Positions 6,742 through 12,601 of a stretch of DNA of 12,601 nt are shown piece by piece. The translations under genes were made by a program, and so were the position numbers. The DNA is taken from NCBI GenBank assembly GCA_023426505.1, contig JAFAAP010000091.1:1-12601 (forward strand), in the 5' to 3' direction. Source of the DNA: Pseudomonadota bacterium (GTDB lineage: Bacteria; Pseudomonadota; Alphaproteobacteria; Rhizobiales; Beijerinckiaceae). Numbering within the stretch: position 1 is the first letter of the stretch; each line of letters begins with the position of its first letter. The notes beneath the pieces were generated by a model. The model ran no database searches. It was not told where the DNA came from and saw only the letters and a list, made by a program, of their open reading frames with translations.

Positions 6742-8937
6742 ATGATCGAGCTGAGGAAAGACCATCGTGACGTGAGGCGTTCGTGGCGCCATCTCCTGCC
6801 TCCCGCCATCCGCGGAGACGATTGGCGCCGGACGGCCTGGGCGGCTGCTCTCGCGGGGATCCTGCTCGGTTCACCATCGGCCGCCATCGCGGAAGAGGGA
6901 TCGCAAACCCGGGCGCCAACCACCGACACTCGTCCCGACGAGCTCGAGCGGAACTGGGGCGCGATGCTCCAGGCCATGATGACCTCCGACGAGCGACGGC
7001 AGCTCATGGACGAGCTGCGGGAGCTGGTCCGGCAGGATGACCGGGCGGGAGCGAAGCGGCTGCTGTCGACGGCCATCGAGATGGGCGCTCTCGCCGTCAC
7101 GATCATCGACCACGTCGACGATCCGGATCTGCGCGAGGCGTTGAAGGCCCTGACGCCCGAAGGACAGAGCGCTGCCCCCCGCCCGCGATCGTCCGAGGAG
7201 GCAGGCAACAGTGAAAACGAAAGGACTGCGCTGAATGAGGCGCTTCAGCAGGAGCGCAGCCGGGCCGAGACGGCGTTGCAGGAACTGCGTTCCACGCAGG
7301 AGCAGCTCGCCGCCGAAAAGGCAGGCGAGGCGAGGGTCGCCGAGCTCGAGAAGCGTTTGGGTTCGGCAATGGAGCAGGCCGACGCCGCCGTCCGGGAGCG
7401 GGAGAACCTGCAAGGACAGCTCGCCGAGATGAAAGAACGCGTGGCACAGGGCGCCACGTTCGAGGACGCCGCCTCGCGCGAGAAGGAGCGCGCGGATGCC
7501 GCGCAGTCCGAGCTGACGGCTCTTCAGGGCCGCCTCGCGTCTGCGGACGCGGCTGCGGCGGAAGCCGGCACCCTCAAGGATGCGTTGCAGCAGGAAAAGG
7601 AGAAAGCCGCCGCAGCGGCCCGCCGGGCGGAGAGCGTGGAGGCGCAGCTCGCGTCGCTGCGCTCCGCCGATTCCCGCGCGACCGAGCTTCAAGCAGCCCT
7701 GGATCAGGAAAGGAAGCAGTCCGCTTCCCTTGCGCAGGAATTGCAGGCGGCACGCGAACAGCTCACGACCTTCAGGACGAGCGAGGCCAAGGGTGCGGAT
7801 GCTGCCCGGGAGCTCGAGGCCGTGAAGGGACAGCTTGCTCTCCTCAAGGCGTCGGAGATCAAGGCCGTTCAGCTCAAGGATGCGGTCGAGCGCGAAAAAG
7901 GACGGGCCGAGGCCGCGCTGCGGGAACGCGATGCCGCGCAGGCGCAGCTGGCGCAGGCCAAGGCAGATGTAGCGACATCGGTCCGATCGAAGGCCGATCT
8001 CGTGCGCGAACAGGAGCGGTCCTCCGTTCTGGCGCGCGACCTGGACGCCATGAAGGCACAGCTCGCCGCGCTGAAGGCCGGCGACGCGAGGGCGGCCGAG
8101 GTCGAGCGCTCAGCGGCGCACGAAAAGGAGAGGGCTGACGCGGCCGTCCGTCAGTCGGATGCGCTGCAGGAGCAACTCGCGGCACTCAAGGCGCAGGCAT
8201 CCAGAGCCGGCGAGCTTCGGACGGCGCTGGAGCAGGAGAAGGGCAGGGCCGACACGGCTCTTCGCGAGCTGAGCGCGGCACGGGCGCAACTGGCCGCCGT
8301 CCAATCCGGTGATGCCAAGGCGGCTGACCTGAAGGCGGCGCTTCAGCGCGAGACGGAAAGGGCCGCAGCCGCCGCCCGGGACGTGGAGGCCTTGAACAGG
8401 CTGCTGAGCGTGGTCAGGTCCGACGACGGAGCGGCAGCGGAGCTGGACAAGGCGCTCGCCCGGGAGAAGGCGCAGACCCAGGCCCTTGCCCGGCAGCTCG
8501 AAGCGGCGAACAGGCAGATCGCGGTTCTCGGAAACCGGTCGGATGCCACGCCGGCCACTCTTCTGTTCCAGGTCCCGATGATGCTTCCCCGGCGCCCGGA
8601 GGGCTTGGAGCCTCGCGCGCGGGACGACAGGCGCAGGGAGGCGCCTCAAAGTGTTGCCCCCAATCCGGCGCCCCCGAAGGCCGAGGCGCCCGCCGCGACG
8701 CCCGGCAGGGCAACGGCCGCTCTTCCGCGGACCACGAGGGAGCAAACGATCCCCGAGCCGCCGAAGCCTCCGGTCAACCCCGCCAGGGGAGTGGCCGACA
8801 ACCAGGCGAGGACGCCGGACAGGGCCAGTGCGCCGCGCCGGGCGCCGGCGCGGGAGCCCGGCGCCGTTCCGACCGCGCGGAACATCCGGCTGCCGGCGGT
8901 CCTCCTGCCCGCCGGCGAGTTCTGGGACTACGAGTGA
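6742..8937 (+). CDS. Exported coiled-coil repeat protein with Pro-rich tail, function unknown
   Basis: The protein has 731 residues. N-terminal signal: a long basic region, then RRTAWAAALAGILLGSPSAAIA with likely cleavage after residue 50 (AIA/EE). Residues 56-145 form a small helical domain (ELERNWGAMLQAMM, DERRQLMDELREL). Residues 164-600 are a long Ala/Glu/Gln/Arg coiled coil made of in-register 38-residue units. Residues 613-712 are rich in Pro, Ala and Arg with no clear structure, and the end is NIRLPAVLLPAGEFWDYE. There are no enzymatic motifs, no cysteines and no further membrane span. It is therefore most likely a periplasmic or envelope fibrous scaffold. The ATG at 6742 has a modest AAGGTG 8 nt upstream; a GTG at 6772 would give a shorter signal peptide and is an alternative. 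The RR before the core lacks the other residues of a Tat motif. The Gly-rich exported protein follows on the same strand. No family recognised. Confidence 0.85.
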   Translation: MIELRKDHRDVRRSWRHLLPPAIRGDDWRRTAWAAALAGILLGSPSAAIAEEGSQTRAPTTDTRPDELERNWGAMLQAMMTSDERRQLMDELRELVRQDDRAGAKRLLSTAIEMGALAVTIIDHVDDPDLREALKALTPEGQSAAPRPRSSEEAGNSENERTALNEALQQERSRAETALQELRSTQEQLAAEKAGEARVAELEKRLGSAMEQADAAVRERENLQGQLAEMKERVAQGATFEDAASREKERADAAQSELTALQGRLASADAAAAEAGTLKDALQQEKEKAAAAARRAESVEAQLASLRSADSRATELQAALDQERKQSASLAQELQAAREQLTTFRTSEAKGADAARELEAVKGQLALLKASEIKAVQLKDAVEREKGRAEAALRERDAAQAQLAQAKADVATSVRSKADLVREQERSSVLARDLDAMKAQLAALKAGDARAAEVERSAAHEKERADAAVRQSDALQEQLAALKAQASRAGELRTALEQEKGRADTALRELSAARAQLAAVQSGDAKAADLKAALQRETERAAAAARDVEALNRLLSVVRSDDGAAAELDKALAREKAQTQALARQLEAANRQIAVLGNRSDATPATLLFQVPMMLPRRPEGLEPRARDDRRREAPQSVAPNPAPPKAEAPAATPGRATAALPRTTREQTIPEPPKPPVNPARGVADNQARTPDRASAPRRAPAREPGAVPTARNIRLPAVLLPAGEFWDYE
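7231..8541 (+). repeat. 38-residue (114-bp) degenerate tandem repeats in the coiled-coil gene
   Basis: Units begin at protein residues 164, 202, 240, 278, 316, 354, 378, 416, 454, 492, 530 and 568, each 38 residues apart except the sixth (354-377), which is 24 residues long and lacks the first 14 positions. The rough consensus is Leu at 1, AL at 4-5, Glu at 8, Lys/Arg at 9, Ala at 12 and 15, and Gln-Leu at 25-26, ending in a Gly/Ser/Asp-containing turn-like patch and A-A-E/D. Glu8 is kept in 10 of the 11 units that include it, and Gln25-Leu26 in 9 of 12. DNA identity between units is low, so the repeats are old. Confidence 0.8.
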
Positions 8938-9276
8938 GCGGAGAACTCCCGCCGCGCGCATCGTGGTCCGACCTGACCGCAGGCCGATCCGACAGGCTGC
9001 GACTCCGGACTACTCCCGAAGTCGATACGACCTGCTTCGCCTTGACCCTCTGGTCACCCGACCCGATGCTCGAAGACGAGACGCTTGAACTCGCCTGTTG
9101 CCTTTCGCGGCAGGCGCCGGAGCACCGTCGGATCCTGGACGCTCCCGAGGCAAGTTTCCCGGATCGGCTTGCTCGACATCACGCCGGCGTTGCGTCGCCT
9201 GGGCGGAAGTAACCGGAGCCCGAGCCTCCAACCAGTTGCATGCGCATGGACTGGGCGGCGGTCGTCTGGAGGGATC
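8938..9276. other. 339-bp spacer between the coiled-coil and Gly-rich genes
   Basis: I see no convincing gene: the open frames on both strands here lack ribosome binding sites and recognisable composition. A weak promoter candidate for the Gly-rich gene is TTGACC at 9042-9047 with GATGCT at 9065-9070 (17-bp spacing). A CGCCTG/CAGGCG inverted pair (9092-9097 and 9111-9116) is present without a T tract. The spacer length suggests that the Gly-rich gene has its own promoter. Confidence 0.4.
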
Positions 9277-10389
9277 ATGCATCGGCTATCACTGGTATCG
9301 GTCCTGGCGATCGTCCTGCTGTCGGTTCAGCCTGTTCTGTCCAAGGGAGGAGGGAACGGAGGAGGCGAGGGCGGCGGCAATGCCGGCGACAGTGGCGGCA
9401 ACGGCGGTGGGAAGGGGGGAGGCGATAGCGATTCCGGCGATGGCGGCGGCAAGGGGGGCGGGAAGAGTGACAGCGGCAGCGATGCCGGCGGCGGCAAGGG
9501 CGATGGAAAAGGCGGCGGTGGAGAGGGGCGCGGCAGCGGCAATGGTCCCGGCGGACGCGGCGGGCCGGACGGCGCAGGCGACAAGGGAGCCGGGGCGTCC
9601 GGCGGCGGTTTCGGCGGAGCCCTGGGCGGCGCGCTGGGGGGCGCTCTTGGCGGACTAGGCGACAGCCTGGGCGGAAGCCTCGGCGGTGGTCCGGGCGGCA
9701 GCAAGGGTGGCGGTTCCGCTGGCGGCAGCATCGGGGGCGGCTCGGGTGGCCGGAACGGCGGCAGTGGAAACGCAAGCCCCGGAGCCATTGGTGGAGGCCT
9801 TGGCACCACAGGCGGGGGCAGCGCGCCGGGCAGGAACGGCGGTTCGGCCGTTTCGGGTGCTCCGGCATCGGCAACGGCTCCAGCCGCGGCATCGACGACG
9901 ACCCCGTCGGGCACCTCTGCGGCGCACGGCGCCGCTCCGGCAGCGGCCCAGCCCGCGCCATCGAATGTGCCGGTCGCCAATGTCAGGCCGACGCCGGCCT
10001 CGCTCAGCCCCGGGAGAGCGTCCGACCTGGAGCTGCCCGCAACCTTGATCCCCCTGACGGGAGGATCGGAGACGGCAACGAGCGTCGTTCCGACCAGATC
10101 GCGGAGGGCGTCCGCCGTTGCCGCAGCTCCCCTGATCCCTAGAAGCGGGACGCCGCTCCAAGTCGTCCAGACCTGCCGCACATCTGTCGTCATGGCGGCT
10201 CTTCCCTACGGGGCCGTCCGGGTGGATGCCGCCAGCGCGGGGCCGCTGAACCGCACGCGCGACGGCGGACTCACGGCTCCCATCACGGTCAGGGTCGTCT
10301 ACGCCCGGGCCAATACGAGTCAGACGCGCCAGTCCCGCATCGCGTGCCAACTGAACTCCGCCGGCGCCGTGGTGGCTCTGCGCGGGTGA
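9277..10389 (+). CDS. Exported Gly-rich protein with a small two-Cys C-terminal domain, function unknown
   Basis: The protein has 370 residues. The signal peptide is residues 1-22 (MHRLSLVSVLAIVLLSVQPVLS, cleavage before KGG). Residues 23 to about 190 are low-complexity Gly-rich sequence: first GGGK/GGGD/GGN patches with many Lys, Asp and Ser, then GGAL-type tetrads (112-137), then GGS-type runs. Residues 191 to about 245 are an Ala/Pro/Thr/Ser linker. LELPATLIP (251-259) resembles the end of the upstream coiled-coil protein. The C-terminal part, about 290-370, looks folded, with Cys300 (VVQTCRTSVV), LPYGAVRVDAASAGPL, APITVRVVYAR and Cys357 (RIACQLN); the two Cys could form a disulfide in the periplasm. 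The ATG at 9277 is supported by GGAGGG ending 3 nt upstream, which is close but usable, and by the signal peptide; the frame stays open upstream to 9085 but that part is unlikely to be coding. Gly-rich composition suggests an extended wall- or surface-associated linker. No family recognised. Confidence 0.82.
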   Translation: MHRLSLVSVLAIVLLSVQPVLSKGGGNGGGEGGGNAGDSGGNGGGKGGGDSDSGDGGGKGGGKSDSGSDAGGGKGDGKGGGGEGRGSGNGPGGRGGPDGAGDKGAGASGGGFGGALGGALGGALGGLGDSLGGSLGGGPGGSKGGGSAGGSIGGGSGGRNGGSGNASPGAIGGGLGTTGGGSAPGRNGGSAVSGAPASATAPAAASTTTPSGTSAAHGAAPAAAQPAPSNVPVANVRPTPASLSPGRASDLELPATLIPLTGGSETATSVVPTRSRRASAVAAAPLIPRSGTPLQVVQTCRTSVVMAALPYGAVRVDAASAGPLNRTRDGGLTAPITVRVVYARANTSQTRQSRIACQLNSAGAVVALRG

Positions 10390-10448
10390 CGAATGCGCGG
10401 GGGTGATCCTTCCTGGCCTGCGTGATCCGAGTTTGCGATGCGAGACGA

Positions 10449-10470
10449 CGGGCGTGATCATCCACGCCCG
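10449..10470. other. Perfect hairpin CGGGCGTG-N6-CACGCCCG
   Basis: An 8-bp perfect stem with loop ATCATC lies 59 nt after the Gly-rich gene stop and 90 nt before the next gene. No T tract follows. It could end the Gly-rich transcript with Rho or be an operator for the downstream gene. Confidence 0.45.
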
Positions 10471-10515
10471 ACGATCCCGAGGCGTTGTCCCGCGCTGTTT
10501 CCGACCTGGTGCACG

Positions 10516-10524
10516 TGATATGAT
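10516..10524 (+). promoter_or_regulatory. Candidate extended -10 promoter element of the ABM-like gene
   Basis: TGATATGAT is an extended -10 element (TGn followed by TATGAT, five of six consensus positions). It would give a leader of about 30 nt before the ATG at 10560. No good -35 box is seen about 17 bp upstream, which is tolerated with an extended -10. Confidence 0.4.
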
Positions 10525-10559
10525 TGCCGACATGCTCTCGACCGTGCCGGGAGGCAGAC

Positions 10560-10850
10560 ATGTACGTGGTGATCCGGAAGTTCGCCCACATGCGTTCGGT
10601 GGCGGAGGCCGCCCGCCGCGCCGAGAGCGGGATCGGTCACTTGATGAAGCAGTCGCCGGGCTTCCACGGCTATTACGTCTTCGATGCAGGCAACGGCGTC
10701 GGCGGGTCGATCACCCTGTTCGAGAGCCGGGAGGCGGCCGTCGCGGCCAATGACAAGGCCCTGGCCTGGATCCGCGCGAGCCTCGCGGATCTGATCCAGG
10801 GGGAGCCCGAGATCACGTCCGGCGAGGTCCTGGCCGTGGTCGAGCCCTGA
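10560..10850 (+). CDS. Small ABM-like (dimeric alpha-beta barrel) protein
   Basis: The protein has 96 residues. The pattern MYVVIRKF (strand), a helix at about 14-31 (VAEAARRAESGIGHLMKQ), SPGFHGYYVFDAGNGVGGSITLFES (strands around 35-56), a helix at about 57-80 with W70, and a final strand GEVLAVV is that of the ferredoxin-like antibiotic biosynthesis monooxygenase (ABM) superfamily, which also includes heme-degrading and stress proteins. PGFHGYYVFD and the SITLFES-REAA segment are the most characteristic. Many family members of this size have no known substrate, so catalysis is not claimed. GGGAGG ends 5 nt before the ATG at 10560, which settles the start over the longer frame from 10524. It stands alone, converging with the ABC transporter operon across the repeat element. 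Confidence 0.8.
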   Translation: MYVVIRKFAHMRSVAEAARRAESGIGHLMKQSPGFHGYYVFDAGNGVGGSITLFESREAAVAANDKALAWIRASLADLIQGEPEITSGEVLAVVEP

Positions 10851-10853
10851 CGG

Positions 10854-10929
10854 CTAGCGCATCGTGCGCAAAAGTGGACCCGGTTTTCGCTGACGCGGAC
10901 CTCCGGTTCCGCTCTCAACGATGCTCTAG
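10854..10929. repeat. 76-bp intergenic palindromic repeat (rhizobial REP-like element)
   Basis: The ends CTAGCGCATCGT (10854-10865) and ACGATGCTCTAG (10918-10929) are 12-bp inverted repeats with one mismatch. Inside are two further hairpins: GCG-c-AAAA (10866-10873) with TTTTCGC (10884-10890), and GCGGACC (10895-10901) with GGTTCCGC (10905-10912, one bulged base). The whole can fold as a three-stem cloverleaf. Sequences with the core GCATCGTGCG-AAAAGTGG and CGGTTTTC are, from memory, dispersed in Methylobacteriaceae and related genomes. It lies where two genes converge and may act in transcript ends. Only one copy is in this window. Confidence 0.75.
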
Positions 10930-11717
10930 TGCGTTTCCTGGGCGTGCATGGCCTCGACCCGGATCTCTTCCGTGAGCTGCGCCTTCAGGTCGGAGAATTC
11001 CGGGCTCGTCTTCATCCTGTAGTGGCGCGGATGCGGCAGGTCGACCGGGATGTCCGCCTTGATCCGGCCCGGCCGCGCCGTCATGACGATCACGCGCGAG
11101 GCGAGGAAAATCGCCTCCTCGATGTCGTGCGTCACGAACAGCACGGTCTTGCGTTCGCGCTCCCAGATGCCGAGCAGCAATTCCTGCATGAGCGAGCGGG
11201 TCTGGTTGTCCAGGGCCCCGAACGGCTCGTCGAGGAGCAGGATGGCCGGGTCGTTCGCCAGCGCCCGGGCGATGGCGGTGCGCTGCTGCATGCCGCCGGA
11301 AAGCTGCTTGGGGTAGTGGTGCTCGAAACCGCGCAAGCCCACCTTTTCCGTGTAGGACGCGACGATGTCCGCCCGGTCGGATTTCGGAACGCCCTTCTCG
11401 CGCAGTCCGTACGCGATGTTCTCGGCGATCGTCAGCCAGGGAAACAGGGTGTAGGACTGGAACACCATGCCTCGGTCGGCGCCGGGCCCCTTGATCTCGC
11501 GACCTTCGAGAAGGACGCGGCCCGCGCTCGGGCGGTCGAGGCCGGCCACGATGCGCAGCAGGGTGGATTTCCCGCAGCCGGACGGCCCGAGAATGGTGAT
11601 GAAGTCGTTGCGCGCGACCGCGAGGTTCGTCGGCTCGAGCGCCCGCACGGGCTCCCCGCCGCGCACGCCCGGAAACACGCGCGATACGTTCTCGACGCTG
11701 AGGATCGTGTTCGTCAT
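10926..11717 (-). CDS. ABC transporter ATP-binding protein, nitrate/sulfonate/taurine type
   Basis: The 263-residue cytoplasmic ATPase has all motifs of an active subunit: Walker A GPSGCGKST (44-52), Q-loop Gln87 (MVFQSYTLFPW), signature LSGGM (139-143), Walker B ILLLDEP (159-165), D-loop GALD (167-170) and switch His197 (VTHDIEEA). The family fits TauB/SsuB/ThiZ-like importers of sulfonates, nitrate, pyrimidine precursors and similar solutes. The ATG at 11717 overlaps the permease TGA as ATGA, indicating translational coupling; the open frame upstream of it on this strand is a shadow of the permease gene. The stop codon TAG (10928 to 10926) lies inside the terminal arm of the adjacent repeat element, so the last residues may have been altered by its insertion. 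Confidence 0.95.
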   Translation of the reverse strand: MTNTILSVENVSRVFPGVRGGEPVRALEPTNLAVARNDFITILGPSGCGKSTLLRIVAGLDRPSAGRVLLEGREIKGPGADRGMVFQSYTLFPWLTIAENIAYGLREKGVPKSDRADIVASYTEKVGLRGFEHHYPKQLSGGMQQRTAIARALANDPAILLLDEPFGALDNQTRSLMQELLLGIWERERKTVLFVTHDIEEAIFLASRVIVMTARPGRIKADIPVDLPHPRHYRMKTSPEFSDLKAQLTEEIRVEAMHAQETH

Positions 11718-12490
11718 GCGAGTCGCCAGGGGAAGAGCGCCCGGTTGAGGGCCTTGAACAGGAAGTCGGAGATCAGGCCGATGACGCCGATCACGATGAT
11801 GCCGAAGATCATCTGGCCCGTCGCCATGAGGGCCTGGCTGTCGATGATCATATGCCCGATGCCGGATGAGGAGCCGATGAGCTCCGCCACGATCACGTAG
11901 GTCCAGGCCCAGCCGAGCACGAGCCTCAGGATCTCGGCGATCTCGGGCGCATTCGACGGGAGCAGGACGCGCCTGACGATGCCCATGTCGGTGGAGCCCA
12001 GCGTGTAAGCGGCCTCCACGAGATCGCGGCGCGTGTTGCCGCCCGCCACAGCGACCATCAGGATGATCTGGAAGAACGAGCCGATGAAGATGACGAGAAG
12101 CTTCTGCAGCTCGCCGATGCCGGCCCACAGGATCAGCAGGGGCACGAAGGCGGACGCCGGCAGGTAGCGCGCGAAGGAGACGAAGGGTTCGAGAAATGCC
12201 TCGAAGGGCTTGTAGGCGCCCATCATCACGCCGATCGGAACGGCGATGACGGCGGCCATCACGAATCCTCCGACCACCCGCCAGACCGTTACGCCGATAT
12301 CGCCCATGAAGCCGAACCGGGTGAGGAGAAGCCAGCCGTCCTGCATCATGGTGACGGGATCGGCCAGGAAGGTCTTCGACACGAAGCCGCCGAGCGTCGC
12401 CACCGACCAGGCGACCACGAAGACGACGAAGAAGGAGATGCCGAGGGCGATGCGCGCACCCTGGCCGACAGGTTCGAGAGGACGAGGCAT
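11714..12490 (-). CDS. ABC transporter permease, nitrate/sulfonate/taurine type
   Basis: The 258-residue inner-membrane protein has about six hydrophobic helices and the binding-protein-dependent permease domain. The EAA loop that docks on the ATPase is visible as LVEAAYTLGSTDMGIVRRV (from 157) with the closing LLP at 176-178. Length and motif spacing fit the TauC/SsuC class. The ATG at 12490 is preferred on length and because the residues before it (a GTG at 12541 is in frame) are Arg/Pro-rich and unlike a family N-terminus; no strong ribosome binding site is seen for either, so the start is uncertain. It overlaps the ATPase gene by 4 nt. No substrate-binding protein gene lies downstream; it may lie upstream beyond the window. 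Confidence 0.92.
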   Translation of the reverse strand: MPRPLEPVGQGARIALGISFFVVFVVAWSVATLGGFVSKTFLADPVTMMQDGWLLLTRFGFMGDIGVTVWRVVGGFVMAAVIAVPIGVMMGAYKPFEAFLEPFVSFARYLPASAFVPLLILWAGIGELQKLLVIFIGSFFQIILMVAVAGGNTRRDLVEAAYTLGSTDMGIVRRVLLPSNAPEIAEILRLVLGWAWTYVIVAELIGSSSGIGHMIIDSQALMATGQMIFGIIVIGVIGLISDFLFKALNRALFPWRLA

Positions 12491-12601
12491 GAATGATCTG
12501 TTCTGTCGCCCGAGCCGAGGGCGGCACGGTCGGGTCGGCACGGGATGGCGAAGGTTCAGGCGGTGGTGGGGATGGGTGCGGGCCCCCGCCGATGAGCCGC
12601 A
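12491..12601. other. Upstream region of the ABC permease, cut by the window edge
   Basis: This short stretch holds no recognisable gene. On the minus strand one frame entering from the window edge ends in TGA at 12558-12556 and could be the tail of an upstream gene such as the binding protein, but about 14 codons are too few to tell. No clear promoter or terminator was found. Confidence 0.3.

Noticed and set aside
6820..6891. Tat signal (RR before the hydrophobic core) in the coiled-coil protein
   Set aside because: Only the RR pair is present (WRRTAW); the flanking Ser/Thr and Phe-Leu-Lys positions of a Tat motif are absent, so an ordinary Sec signal is more likely.
9010..9282. Small minus-strand open frames in the spacer before the Gly-rich gene
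   Set aside because: They have no ribosome binding site, no hydrophobic or motif pattern, and overlap the Gly-rich gene start.
9340..9780. Tandem repeat or CRISPR-like array in the GGC-rich stretch
   Set aside because: The periodicity comes from Gly codons in a coding frame; there are no constant repeats with unique spacers.
9327..10193. Pro-rich minus-strand open frame opposite the Gly-rich gene
   Set aside because: Its PPP-rich sequence is simply the complement of GGC/GGN codons; the plus frame has a signal peptide and ribosome binding site.
10926..12527. A single 533-residue permease-ATPase fusion on the minus strand
   Set aside because: The upstream half of that frame is a shadow of the permease, whose true frame is shifted; the ATPase starts at the ATGA overlap at 11717.

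Overview
The window is GC-rich DNA that looks like a chromosomal segment of an alphaproteobacterium of the order Hyphomicrobiales (Rhizobiales). The clues are an RpoD with the long rhizobial-style non-conserved region, a TRAP transporter locus, and a 76-bp cloverleaf-like intergenic repeat of a kind common in Methylobacterium/Microvirga/Bosea-type genomes. The genus cannot be fixed from the sequence alone; Microvirga or a close relative is my best guess.

Layout. (1) 1-1310: the 3' part of rpoD, closed by a strong intrinsic terminator. (2) 1344-3193, minus strand: a sugar-acid-type catabolic unit transcribed as a DapA/NanA-family lyase-aldolase, then a GntR/FCD repressor, then, 68 nt on, a 64-aa protein with two DnaJ-like Cys motifs. 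(3) 3194-3369: a divergent control region with several palindromes. (4) 3370-6312, plus strand: a complete tripartite TRAP transporter (binding protein, small permease, large permease). Two perfect hairpins sit in the 145-nt spacer after the binding-protein gene, and the two permease genes overlap at GTGA. Regions 2-4 read as one uptake-plus-catabolism locus: the TRAP system imports an organic acid, the aldolase cleaves it or a derivative to pyruvate plus an aldehyde, and the GntR protein probably senses an intermediate and controls both directions. The substrate cannot be read from the sequence.

(5) 6350-6478, minus: a 42-aa single-span membrane protein with a strong ribosome binding site. 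(6) 6742-10389, plus: two unrecognised exported proteins. The first is a 731-aa coiled-coil protein built of about twelve 38-residue units with a Pro-rich tail. The second is a 370-aa Gly-rich protein with a small two-Cys C-terminal domain. They share an LPA-x-L-(L/I)-P motif and are the best candidates here for undescribed biology, probably an envelope or periplasmic structural function. (7) 10560-10850, plus: a 96-aa protein resembling the ferredoxin-like ABM fold. (8) 10854-10929: the intergenic repeat, which supplies the stop codon of the next gene. (9) 10926-12490, minus: permease and ATPase of a nitrate/sulfonate/taurine-type ABC importer. Its binding protein is not in the window.

No tRNA, rRNA, CRISPR array, insertion sequence or phage gene was seen.
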